A stretch of 64,000 nt of DNA from Alloalcanivorax xiamenensis (GTDB lineage Bacteria > Pseudomonadota > Gammaproteobacteria > Pseudomonadales > Alcanivoracaceae), in contig NZ_AQPF01000009.1 of the NCBI RefSeq assembly GCF_009846745.1, forward strand, positions 1 through 64,000. Reading direction: 5' to 3'. Shown piece by piece: positions 40,957-50,200 of this stretch. Every line of letters starts with the position of its first letter. The first letter of the stretch is position 1. The notes under the pieces are model-generated. The model was not told the DNA's origin. It saw nothing but the letters and a program-made list of their open reading frames with translations, and did no database searches. The position numbers were made by a program, and so were the translations under genes.

Positions 40957-41874
40957 TTACAAAGTGCGGGTAAAGAACGGCGCCAGCACCGATACCGCTT
41001 CATTCACATAGTTGTCCTTGTCATAGAGGGACATGTGATTCGCGCCTTCGACGACATGGAAACTCTTGTCGGTGCTGGCGACGCGGTTGAACAGGTCGTC
41101 ACTCATCCACTTGCTGCCCGCCTGGCTACCGGCGACCACCTGCAGAGGTTGGGTGAAGAACGCTTCAGCCTTATGGAAGGCATCGTAGGTAATGATCTGG
41201 TTCAGGCTGCGGGCGGTAGCAAAGCCGGGGGCGGTCGGGTACTGGCACCGATCCGTGTGGTAGTACTCCCAGGCTTCACGGAGCTCCTCATTGGGCGCAT
41301 CTTCTTCACGCAGTGGCGCCAGGGGAATAGTGGCAATATCCGCATCACTGGCATCGGAGGTACGGGCATCTGAGCCGCCCTGAATGACAGGCATGGCATC
41401 GGCGTCCTTGATGTCATTTTCCCAACCATTACGGAACATCTGGCCGATATTCACCAGGCTGACGGTCCCTACAGCTTTGATACGGCGATCATTAATGGCC
41501 GCATTCGCGGTATAGCCAGCACCGGCACAAATTCCCATGGCACCAATGCGATCATTGTCCACATAGGGCAGGGTAGTCAGATAGTCGATGACGGCACTGA
41601 CGTCTTCAGTACGAATATGGGGGTTTTCCAGCTGACGAGGCTCGCCGGTGCTCTCACCTTGGTAAGACGCATCGTAGGCGATGGTCACAAATCCTTGTTC
41701 AGCCAGTTTTTTTGCATACAGGCCTGCTGTCTGCTCTTTAACCCCACCGCCAGGGTGGGATACGACCACCGCAGGATAGCTTTTGCTTTCATCAAAACCT
41801 TCCGGGAAGTTCAGGACGGCGGACATGCTGATGTTCTGACCGTTCAGATTAGGGAAATTAACCTTTTTCATCAC
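40957..41874 (-). CDS. Alpha/beta hydrolase with Cys nucleophile, dienelactone-hydrolase-like (copy 2)
   Basis: A 305-residue paralogue of the following hydrolase. The nucleophile is Cys115 (numbered from Met2) in GAMGICAGAGY; VSHPGGGVKEQTAGLYAKKLAEQG and AYDASYQGESTGEP are shared; the catalytic His is likely in VEGANHMSLYDKD. Two start codons are adjacent (41874 and 41871). It is the first gene of a two-hydrolase transcript and diverges from an AraC-family gene across 225 bases, which suggests control by it. Confidence 0.84.
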   Translation of the reverse strand: MMKKVNFPNLNGQNISMSAVLNFPEGFDESKSYPAVVVSHPGGGVKEQTAGLYAKKLAEQGFVTIAYDASYQGESTGEPRQLENPHIRTEDVSAVIDYLTTLPYVDNDRIGAMGICAGAGYTANAAINDRRIKAVGTVSLVNIGQMFRNGWENDIKDADAMPVIQGGSDARTSDASDADIATIPLAPLREEDAPNEELREAWEYYHTDRCQYPTAPGFATARSLNQIITYDAFHKAEAFFTQPLQVVAGSQAGSKWMSDDLFNRVASTDKSFHVVEGANHMSLYDKDNYVNEAVSVLAPFFTRTL

Positions 41875-42099
41875 AAGCCCCTCTTTTGGATTGGGTGGTG
41901 TTCATCTTCAGGACGATGTGTAGCGCATGAATTCAGTCTCCACTCATGCCGCCCTGATTTGTATCCACTATCCCGCATGGCCTGATTCGGCGCTTGTCCG
42001 AATTGACGCAATAATTGCCCATTTCAACAAAATCATGGCGTAGCTACTGGCGTCCCATCCGCTTCTGGTTACACTGAACCCATCACAACCAAGGGCAGG
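41875..42099. promoter_or_regulatory. Divergent hydrolase/AraC promoter region
   Basis: A lower-GC gap of 225 bases between the hydrolase operon and its AraC-family neighbour. It contains short related half-sites (AATTGACGCAATAATTGCCC near 42000), but no convincing inverted repeat. Promoters for both genes must lie here; none was assigned. Confidence 0.35.
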
Positions 42100-43044
42100 A
42101 TGAGCATGACATCAGCGCCGGACAACGATCAGCCGTTGTTGGCTCGACTAGAGGCAAAGCTGCTGGCGATTGCCAAAACCGAAGGGGATTTCACTACCGC
42201 GATTCCCGCCCTGACGGTGCATCGTCGCAATTCGGTGACTGAGCCCATGCCGTGCATTTACTCATTGGGGCTGGCCATCACGGTTCGCGGCGGCAAGCAG
42301 GTAACCTTTGGTAACGAGGTGTTCAACTACGAACCCGGCGAGGCATTATTGGCCTCCGTGGATATGCCGGCCGTTTCCCGGGTTACACGTGGGTCGGCAG
42401 CAGAACCCTACATGGGCATCATGCTGTGCCTGGATACACGCATGGTGCTGGAGATGGCGGCCCAACTTCCATTGCGCAGAAACCGCAAAGGGGCCAGTCA
42501 AATCGGCATTCGCACCCACAAGCTGGATCCTGCGATATTGGACGCGATTACGCGGTTGGTGGATGTGAACGCCCAACCTGCACTTTGTCAGGCTGTGGCG
42601 CCGCTGATTCAGCGTGAGATTATCTGCCGCATTCTTGTCAGTGATTGTGGCCCCGCCTTTCTCTCACTGAATGAGGGCGCTAACCCCGGTCGGCAAATTG
42701 CATCCTGTATGGCATGGATGAAGCAGAACTATATGGAATCCGTGAGCATTGAATCCCTGGCCGAGCAGGCTTTCATGAGCCCCACCTCCTTCCGGCAGCA
42801 TTTCAAGGCGGTCGCGGGCATGAGCCCCCTGCAGTATCTCAAAAATGTTCGTCTTCAGGAGGCGAGGGTGCTGATGCTCAATGAAGGGGCAGAGGCGGGG
42901 GCGGCCGGGCTGAAAGTCGGCTATGAGAGTGTGTCCCAGTTTAATCGTGAATACTCCCGTCTATTTGGTGCACCACCTTTAAGGGATGTAAAGCGCGTGC
43001 GCGAGCAGCAAGTTCTTGTCCAGCATAAACCGGAGGGAGAATAG
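42100..43044 (+). CDS. AraC-family regulator, AraC_N/YqhC type
   Basis: A 314-residue regulator with an N-terminal AraC_N domain (IPALTVHRRNSVTEPMPCIYSLGLAITVRGGKQV at about residues 35-70, in parts). The C-terminal double HTH has SVSIESLAEQAFMSPTSFRQHFKAVAGMSPLQYLKNVRLQEAR and VGYESVSQFNREYSRLFG. YqhC, the best-known relative, senses aldehydes and activates an adjacent reductase. It probably controls the divergent hydrolase pair. Met3 at 42106 is an alternative start. Confidence 0.87.
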   Translation: MSMTSAPDNDQPLLARLEAKLLAIAKTEGDFTTAIPALTVHRRNSVTEPMPCIYSLGLAITVRGGKQVTFGNEVFNYEPGEALLASVDMPAVSRVTRGSAAEPYMGIMLCLDTRMVLEMAAQLPLRRNRKGASQIGIRTHKLDPAILDAITRLVDVNAQPALCQAVAPLIQREIICRILVSDCGPAFLSLNEGANPGRQIASCMAWMKQNYMESVSIESLAEQAFMSPTSFRQHFKAVAGMSPLQYLKNVRLQEARVLMLNEGAEAGAAGLKVGYESVSQFNREYSRLFGAPPLRDVKRVREQQVLVQHKPEGE

Positions 43045-43075
43045 CATGGGCTGATGCAAGGGAAGGCAGGGCTCA

Positions 43076-43116
43076 GCAAAGGCGGGTGATTTATCGCCCC
43101 CTGTTGGCTCTTTTTT
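43076..43116 (+). terminator. Rho-independent terminator after the AraC gene
   Basis: GCAAAGGCGGGTGA pairs imperfectly with TCGCCCCCTGTTGGC across a four-base loop and is followed by TCTTTTTTA, a good T-run. It is placed 31 bases after the AraC stop and runs into the 3' end of the decayed toxin gene. Confidence 0.7.
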
Positions 43117-43320
43117 ATTCGTTGAATAGATCGGCGTGGGTGCCGGCGCGGGCGAGTTGCAGTTCGCTGCCGTCGATCCTGTAGATCAATATCCAATCGG
43201 GTTCGATGTGGGCGTCCCGGAAGCCCTCCCAGTTGCCTCTTAGGGAATGGTCTTTGTAGCGCTGGGGCAACGCCTTTTCCTCGATAAGCAACATCAGCAG
43301 GGCGCGGAGCTTGGTTCAGC
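43115..43320 (-). pseudogene. Truncated YafQ/RelE-like toxin gene
   Basis: The minus strand encodes about 63 residues strongly resembling the C-terminal two-thirds of YafQ-type mRNA interferases: KLRALLMLLIEEKALPQRYK, then DHSLRGNWEGFRDAHIEPDW, then ILIYRIDGSELQLARAGTH and ADLFNE. The usual first ~25 residues are missing, and a TGA lies in frame just before KLRALL; a one-base shift there would give LNKLRALL. It directly follows the antitoxin stop. It should not make an active toxin. Confidence 0.75.
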
Positions 43321-43323
43321 ATG

Positions 43324-43581
43324 TCAAAGCCCTGGATCGTCGAAAAGCTCGTCGGCGCTATCGAACCGCTTGCCTTTCCCGGAGTCCAGTTCCCGCATGG
43401 CGTTCTGTGTGGTTTTGTTGGGCACGGTCACGGCAAAGGGCAGGCGCTCTTCATCCGCCACGCGCAGCATCAACAGCCGAATCGCGTCGGAAACGCTGAG
43501 GCCCATGCGTTCCAGCGCGGCAGTGGCGCGTTCCTTGGTTTCCGTGGATATCCGGGCCCGTACATAGGTGTCGGCACGCAT
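43324..43581 (-). CDS. RelB/DinJ-family antitoxin
   Basis: An 85-residue antitoxin with the ribbon-helix-helix N-terminus TYVRARISTETKERATAALERMGLSVSDAIRLLMLRVADE split around residues 4-43, and the toxin-binding tail NAMRELDSGKGKRFDSADELFDD. The ATG at 43581 has AGGAG upstream. DinJ partners normally end in a longer acidic tail; here the end (DDPGL) lies at the deletion junction with the toxin remnant. It survives as an orphan antitoxin and may autoregulate its own promoter. Confidence 0.85.
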   Translation of the reverse strand: MRADTYVRARISTETKERATAALERMGLSVSDAIRLLMLRVADEERLPFAVTVPNKTTQNAMRELDSGKGKRFDSADELFDDPGL

Positions 43582-43882
43582 TGCTGGATCTCCTGTGGGT
43601 GTGTAGTCCAATTGTGGTCACATTCGACCGAGTGGCAAAGTCAGAGTTCCAGGGCGTGTCCTAGCTCCTATTTAACATAACATACATTACACCCAATTAT
43701 AGATGGCATCATGCCACCCGGTGATTCTTGTCTAGTTCTGCTAATGATTGTGAGAAGCGTTATCATTATTGACCGTTGGGCGATCCCCACCGATAATCCC
43801 TACCCCTCTCGATAAAGAACCATGACGCGCCGGTTTGGCTCTCTTGGTACGCCATGGGTTCTTCACCTTCTGGGGTTCAAAA
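43582..43882. other. Intergenic region between antitoxin and TonB receptor genes
   Basis: About 300 bases with AT-rich sequence from 43668 to 43770 (TTTAACATAACATACATTAC and the Fur-box-like segment). It holds divergent promoters for the antitoxin and the receptor. No small gene with a credible ribosome site was found. Confidence 0.4.
43752..43770 (+). promoter_or_regulatory. Fur box upstream of TonB receptor
   Basis: GAGAAGCGTTATCATTATT matches the 19-base Fur consensus at 13 of 19 positions, including the whole ATCATTAT half. AATGAT at 43743-43748 extends the hexamer array. It lies about 110 bases before the receptor start, so the receptor is probably repressed by Fur when iron is plentiful. 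Confidence 0.7.
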
Positions 43883-46027
43883 ATGACTGACAGCAACAGC
43901 GCGGCCCGGGGCAAAGCAAATCGACTACGCTGCCAATGGACCACGACGGCCCTGCTATGCGGCACGACACTGGCTATTGTCCCCGTGATCGGGAACGCCC
44001 GGGAGGCCGGTGGGAACGAGGATGAAACGGTATATCGGCTCGCCCCCATTATCGTCAACACACAGGCAATAGCGCCGGATGATGACGCCAATTCCATTGT
44101 CGCCCGGGAGCTATGGGTCGGGGGCAAGGTAGCAACCAGCATCCTCGACACTCCCGCCTCGGTGTCAGTCATCACGGAGAAAGAGATTGAGCAGCGCAAC
44201 GCCAGTACCACCGAGGAAGTCCTTCAATATACGCCCGGGGTCATCACCGATTACTACGGTACTGACGACCGTAACGATTATTTCAAAATCCGGGGATTCC
44301 AGGCCACTACCTACCGCGACGGGATGACACTGGGGTCGATGCGCGGTGTGCGCGAGGAACCCTACGCCTACGAGCGCATTGAAGTGTTGCGTGGGGCCAA
44401 CTCCACCCTGTTCGGTCCGGCGGATCCCGGAGGTTCGGTCAACTTCGTGAGCAAACGGCCGAAATTTTACCGCTTTGGCGAAGGTTACCTGGGTTATGGC
44501 TCCTTTAACCACAAAGAGGCCGGCATCGATGTGGGGGATGCCCTGGATGCTGGCGAGACACTGGCCTATCGCTTCACCGGCAAATTCCAGGATGCCGATC
44601 GTGAATACGATCATTCGAAGGACAACAATCAGTTCTTCATGGGAGCGCTGACCTGGGAGCCCACCGCCTTTACCTCGGCCACATTGATTCTGGATTATCT
44701 GAAGCGTGATAACACGCCCAATAGTGGCGGTTATCCGCTGGACCGGGAATACGATCGCAGCGACTTCTTTGGGGAGCCGGATTTCAACTATCACGATGTC
44801 GAGCGTACCAGCATGACCGGACAGCTCACCCATGACTTCAGTAATGGACTCACCTTGCGAGGGAATCTGCGCTACAGCGATCTGACCGACGACTTTGGTT
44901 ATGTCTATCTGACGGATTCCGCCGCCCGAACAGATACGATAGTGGATCGGGATTATTTCGGCACCAACAGCAAAGTGCATGAACTGATCGGCAACGTTAT
45001 CTTGCAATACGATGTCAGCTTCGATTACATCGACAGCAGCACCTTGCTGGGCGTCGAATATCGGGACGCTTCGACGGACGATAGCTCCTTCTATGGGGAC
45101 GCGGAACAAATCGATATTGCAAATCCGGTTTATTCCGGGGCTCCGAGTGATCTGGATATCTACAGCGTCAACAAACAGGATTACACCACCCGGTCCGTCT
45201 TTCTGACACAGAATCTGTCTTTCCATGACCGATTCGTTATCACAGCCGGGGTTCGCAACGACTCGATGGATCTTTCCAGCGAGGGCTCATCCTATGGCAC
45301 CGTGTTCGATGACAGCGACGACTTTTCGGAGACGTCGATACGTGGAGCCCTGACCTATAAAGTCAATGATGAGTTTTCGACTTACGTCAGCTATGTGGAA
45401 TCGGTCGCCCCACCCTCCATCGGCGTCAAGCCGGAGCGTGGTGAGCAGCACGAGATTGGCGTGAAATATGCTCCCGCGGGTCTGAACGCCTTGTTCTCGG
45501 CAGCGGTTTACGAGCTGAACAAAGACGACGTCACCATTGCGGTGGTACAGGACAACGGCACCATCGAGCGCGAAACCATTGGCGAATCCCGTGTGCGCGG
45601 TCTTGATCTGGAAGCGAAAGTCGAACTCACCGATAACCTGAGTCTGACCGGGGGTTACTCCTACATAGAACCGGAGGTGATCCGTGGCACGCTTCGGGAT
45701 GGTTCCTCACTGGAAGGAAACGACTTCGCTATTGCTCCGAACCATACCGCTACGCTCTGGGGGCACTATACTTTCCCGGATACCGGAATGAGCTTTGGCC
45801 TCGGTGCTCGTCACACCGGTTCCTATTACTTTGATGCGGCCAATACCTCCAGGAGCGATTCTGAGACGCTCTTCGACGCGTCTCTTGGCTACCAGTTCAT
45901 TAACAACATCAGTGTCGCCGTCAATGTCCACAACCTGCTTGATGAGCAACATGTGGTTGGATCAGGCACAGCGAACTACTACAACCCGGGCCGCCAAATC
46001 GCGGCGAAAGTAAGCTATCGATGGTAA
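43883..46027 (+). CDS. TonB-dependent siderophore receptor
   Basis: A 714-residue outer-membrane receptor. A signal peptide (TALLCGTTLAIVPVIGNA) is followed by a probable TonB box (APIIVNTQ), a plug domain (ASVSVITEKEIEQRNAS...IRGFQATTYRDG...IEVLRGANSTLFGPADPGGSVNF) and a 22-strand barrel ending in YYNPGRQIAAKVSYRW with the terminal aromatic residue. The plug resembles FhuA/FoxA-type ferric siderophore receptors; there is no N-terminal signalling domain. The ATG at 43883 follows TGGGG; an upstream ATG at 43835 would add 16 unlikely residues. The siderophore is unknown. Confidence 0.92.
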   Translation: MTDSNSAARGKANRLRCQWTTTALLCGTTLAIVPVIGNAREAGGNEDETVYRLAPIIVNTQAIAPDDDANSIVARELWVGGKVATSILDTPASVSVITEKEIEQRNASTTEEVLQYTPGVITDYYGTDDRNDYFKIRGFQATTYRDGMTLGSMRGVREEPYAYERIEVLRGANSTLFGPADPGGSVNFVSKRPKFYRFGEGYLGYGSFNHKEAGIDVGDALDAGETLAYRFTGKFQDADREYDHSKDNNQFFMGALTWEPTAFTSATLILDYLKRDNTPNSGGYPLDREYDRSDFFGEPDFNYHDVERTSMTGQLTHDFSNGLTLRGNLRYSDLTDDFGYVYLTDSAARTDTIVDRDYFGTNSKVHELIGNVILQYDVSFDYIDSSTLLGVEYRDASTDDSSFYGDAEQIDIANPVYSGAPSDLDIYSVNKQDYTTRSVFLTQNLSFHDRFVITAGVRNDSMDLSSEGSSYGTVFDDSDDFSETSIRGALTYKVNDEFSTYVSYVESVAPPSIGVKPERGEQHEIGVKYAPAGLNALFSAAVYELNKDDVTIAVVQDNGTIERETIGESRVRGLDLEAKVELTDNLSLTGGYSYIEPEVIRGTLRDGSSLEGNDFAIAPNHTATLWGHYTFPDTGMSFGLGARHTGSYYFDAANTSRSDSETLFDASLGYQFINNISVAVNVHNLLDEQHVVGSGTANYYNPGRQIAAKVSYRW

Positions 46028-46031
46028 TGTC

Positions 46032-46059
46032 GACAGGCCGCCCTCACGGGGGCGCTGTC
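46032..46059 (+). terminator. Possible hairpin after the TonB receptor gene
   Basis: GACAG...GCCC pairs with GGGC...CTGTC around TCACGG, five bases past the receptor stop codon. There is no T-run directly after it, so readthrough into the RND genes is possible. Confidence 0.4.
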
Positions 46060-46155
46060 TGGCGGGTTTGCTGCGGCTAGCGCTTTGCACCGCTTCAGGG
46101 GCACCCTGGCCATTGGGGATCGCTTTCGGTCGGATAATCTTTGCAATGGTGCATC

Positions 46156-47259
46156 ATGTCGTGGAATCGTCAATCGGATTGGACGCCTGCCTTTCGGGCT
46201 GGCTTTGTCGGGCTGTTGTTGTTGTCGCTGTGGGAGTCGGCCCGGGCAAGGGAGCCGGTATCACTGGTGACGGTGACCCCGCGGCATCTGGAGGAACGCC
46301 TGCCGTTGACCGGTACGCTCACCGCTGACCGGGCCGCCCGCCTGTCCACTTCCGTGGCCGGGCTGGTTATCGCTTTGCAGGCGGATGTTGGTGATCAGGT
46401 TAAACAGGGGCAGGTACTGCTGGAGCTGGACGGTGAGTTGAATCGTCTGGCTCTGGCCGGCGCGTCGGCGGCGGCCGAGGAAGCCGAAGCGCGGCTGGCG
46501 GATGCCCGGCGCCGTTTTCAGGAGGCGAGCACACTGGTGGCCAGGCGCAGCATTGCCGCCAGTGAGGTGCGTGGCCTGGAGGCCGAGGTGGCGATGTCCC
46601 AGGCGGCACTTGCCAGCGCGCGCGCCGAGCAACGGCGTCAACATGCCCTCCTCGCCCGCCATGTTCTCAAAGCACCGTTCGATGGCGTCATCAGCGCCAA
46701 GCAAAGCGAGATCGGCGAATGGGTGACGCCGGGTACCGCGGTGCTCGAGTTGGTCAGTCCGCAACAGGTGCACGCGGACCTGGCAGTGCCACAGGAGTAT
46801 TATCCGCGCGTATCCGGCGAAAGCCGGGTGGAACTGCGGCTGGGCGGTGACGCCGGTCCCGCCTACCCGGCCACCATTGCCGCCATCGTGCCGGTCAATG
46901 ATCCAAATGCCCGCACCTTCCTGATCCGCGCCACCCTGACCAGCACGGCAGAGGGGGCGAGCCTGCCGCCGGTGACGCCGGGTATGTCGGTGCGCGCCAG
47001 CCTGTTTCTGAGCGCTGCCGAACCACGATTGGCGGTACCCAGGGATGCACTGGTGCGTTATCCGGATGGCCGCGTTTCGGTCTGGGTGGCTGAGGACGGC
47101 GCGGACGGTGCTCTGGTCGCCCGAGAACAGCGCCTGCGCGTCGGTGACGGGCTGGGCGACTGGGTAGCGGTGCAGGAAGGTCTGAGCGACGGTGATCGAG
47201 TGGTAGTGCGCGGCAATGAGAGCCTGCGCGACGGCCGGGAACTGGACGTACGGGACTGA
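46156..47259 (+). CDS. RND efflux periplasmic adaptor (membrane fusion protein)
   Basis: A 367-residue HlyD/AcrA-type adaptor with an N-terminal signal peptide (FVGLLLLSLWESARA). The lipoyl halves flank an alpha-helical hairpin (ADVGDQVKQGQVLLELD ... LKAPFDGVISAKQSEIGEWV), with a beta-barrel and a membrane-proximal domain after it (SVWVAEDGADGALV). There is no lipobox Cys, so it is not a lipoprotein. The ATG at 46156 is chosen over a TTG at 46141. It bridges the RND pump encoded 10 bases downstream to an outer-membrane channel encoded elsewhere. Confidence 0.88.
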   Translation: MSWNRQSDWTPAFRAGFVGLLLLSLWESARAREPVSLVTVTPRHLEERLPLTGTLTADRAARLSTSVAGLVIALQADVGDQVKQGQVLLELDGELNRLALAGASAAAEEAEARLADARRRFQEASTLVARRSIAASEVRGLEAEVAMSQAALASARAEQRRQHALLARHVLKAPFDGVISAKQSEIGEWVTPGTAVLELVSPQQVHADLAVPQEYYPRVSGESRVELRLGGDAGPAYPATIAAIVPVNDPNARTFLIRATLTSTAEGASLPPVTPGMSVRASLFLSAAEPRLAVPRDALVRYPDGRVSVWVAEDGADGALVAREQRLRVGDGLGDWVAVQEGLSDGDRVVVRGNESLRDGRELDVRD

Positions 47260-47268
47260 GGCGGCGCT

Positions 47269-50200
47269 GTGTTCGAGAAAATCGTCCGTAATGGCACTTT
47301 GATGACGGTGGTGGTGTTGATCATCACTCTTCTCGGGGTGCTGGCCGCGTTGCGCATTCCGGTGCAAATGATTCCGGATCTGGAAGTGCGCACGGTCACC
47401 GTGCTGACCCAGTGGCCCGGCGCCACGCCGCAGGACGTGGAAAAGGAAATTCTGATTGAGCAGGAGGAATACCTGCGCAATGTGCCGAATCTACGGCGGC
47501 TGACGTCGATGGCCAGTACCGGTATCGCCGAGGTCGAGCTGGAATTTCCGTTTGGCGTCGACATTACCGAAATCCTGATTCGGGTGAACAACGCGCTCAG
47601 CCAGGTGCCCTCCTACCCGGACAACGTGGATCAGCCGATCATTCTGTCCAGTTCGTTTTCCGCCAACGCCTTTATGTACTTTCGGGTTTCACCATTGCCG
47701 GGCAATCCGAAGGATCTTGACCTGGATTTGATGCGGGATTTCATCGACGACAATGTCCGTACCCGCATGGAAAGCGTGGCTGGTGTCTCTCAGGTGGAAC
47801 TGCGCGGCGGCGCTGAGCGGCAGATCCGGGTGCTGCTCGATCCGCAAAAGCTGGCTGAACGCGGCCTCACCGTCACCGAGGTGCGGGAGGCCATGCGTCA
47901 GCGCAACCGGGATGTGTCCGGCGGTGAAGTGGACAGCGGCAAGCGCCGTTATCTGCTGCGGACAGTTGGCCGTTTCGAGCAGGTGCCGGAGATGCTGGAT
48001 CTGGTGCTGGCGCGGCGCGGTGATGGTGTGATCCGGCTGCGCGATGTGGCCACCGTGGAGCTGGACCACTTCCCTATTGACGTCATCAGTTCGGTCAACG
48101 GCGAGCCGGTGATTGGTCTGGCGGTGCGTCGCGAGACCGGCTCCAACGTTATCGATATCAAGTACGCCATGTTCGATCAGATGGCACTGATCAACCAGGA
48201 AGTGCTGGAGCCCGCCGGCCTGCGCATGGCGTTGATTTCGGACGATGCCCGCTATGTCGAGGCGTCGGTCGCCAACGTCTGGTTCAATCTGGCCCTCGGC
48301 GCGATTCTGGCCACGGTGGTGATGTTTCTGTTTTTGCGCTCGGTGCGGATTACCGCGGTCGGCGTCATCGGTATTCCGATTTGTACCATCGCCGCGTTTC
48401 TGGGGTTGCTGTTGGCCGGACGTACCATCAATGTGATTTCCCTGGCCGGCGTGGCGTTCGCCATTGGCATGACGCTGGATAACTCCATCGTCGTGCTGGA
48501 GAGCATCGAGATTGAGCGGCGGCGCGGGCTGGATCGTTTCCGGGCATCGGTGGCTGGTGTCCGCAAGGTGTGGCCGGCGGTATTGGCCTCGACACTGACC
48601 ACGGTGTTGGTGTTTTTGCCGGTAGTGTTCATTCAGCAGGAGGCCGGGCAGCTGTATTCCGACATCGCCATCGCCGTCTCCGCGTCGATTCTGGTGTCCA
48701 TGCTGGTGGCGATGACGGTCATTCCTACCCTGGCGGCGCGTCTGGATTTTGGCGCGGTGTTCGAGCATCAGGGACAGGACAGCCGTTGGCTGCGCATCCT
48801 GCACCGTTGTTCGGACGGGCTCAGTGCCAGCCGTCCGCGCCGGATCGGTGTGATCGGCGGCACCGTGCTGCTCGGTGGTTTGATTCTGGCGCTGCTCACG
48901 CCACCGGCGGAGTATCTGCCGGAGGGCGAGGAAGCCAAGGTATTCGCCAACATGAACGCGCCGCCAGGGTATAACCTCAATGCCATGGCGGAAATCGGCG
49001 AGGAAGTGCAGGCGATTTTCCTGCCGCTGGTGGGCGAAGACCCGGCTCGCTGGGAGGCCGGGGAGTTGCCGGCGCCGCCGATTCAGTATCTCAACTTTTA
49101 CGTGGAGCCCACCGGCCTGTTTCTGATCGCCGAGCCGATGAGCCCGGCGCATATGGAACCGTTGATGGACGCCATTACCGACGTTTACCAGCGCTACCCG
49201 GGAATGCGCGCCTTCGCCTCACGGGGCTCGATCATTTCCAGCAATGACGGCGGCACACGCAGCGTCAACCTGGATATCTCCGGCAATGATCTGGCCATGC
49301 TCTATGAAGTGGCCCTGGCGGCGTACCGGCGTGCCGAAGAAGTACTCGAGCAGCCGCGCATTCAGTCGCAACCCTCCAGTTTGTCGCTGGCGCAACCGAT
49401 GCTGGAGGTACGCCCGGACTGGGAACGGGCGGCGGAACTGGGGATGAGCGCCGAAAGCCTGGGCTACACCGTTGCCGCGCTCACCGATGGTGCTTTCATG
49501 GATGAATTTTTCCTCGGCGACGACAAGGTCGATATCTATGCATACAGCAATGCCGGCATCGATCCGGCCCTGGATGCACTGCCCTCGCTGCCGGTGCATA
49601 CCCCGCTGGGAGTGACGGTACCGTTGTCCTCGCTGGCGACGCTGGTGGAAACCGTGGACACCAGCCTGGTACGCCGCATCAATGGACGGCGAACGGTGAC
49701 CCTGAACATTATCCCGCCCCGTGATGTGCCGCTGGAAACCGGGGTTGCCCTGGTGCGTGAGCGGGTGATCGGCGATCTGCGCGACGAAGGCCGGATTCCG
49801 GCCGGAGTCACCGTGGACATTTCCGGCGCCAGCGATCAGATGGACGCCACCCGTGAAGCGCTGGCCGGTAACTACATCGTGGCGCTGGCGCTGATCTACT
49901 TGCTGCTGGTGGCAATCTTCACCCATTGGGGTTACCCCCTGCTGATCATGACCACGATTCCGGTAGGTATTGCCAGCGGCATTCTCGGTCTGGCGTTACT
50001 GAACGGGTTTGGCGCGCTGTTGCCGTTGATCGGGCTGGCACCGGTGCGGCAATCCTTCGATATGATCTCCATGCTCGGCTTCCTGATTCTTATGGGCACC
50101 GTGGTCAACAACCCGATCCTGATCGTGCACGAGGCGCTGACCAATCGCCGTCTCGGGCTCGACGCCACTGAAGCGATCAGCAACGCGGTGCGCTCGCGCC

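Noticed and set aside
43835..43882. Upstream start for the TonB receptor
   Set aside because: The 16 added residues would push the signal peptide inward; the ATG at 43883 has a better ribosome site and gives a normal signal sequence.
47689..49152. 487-codon minus-strand frame opposite the RND pump
   Set aside because: Gln/Arg/His-rich shadow of the pump's coding strand, with no credible ribosome site or domain.
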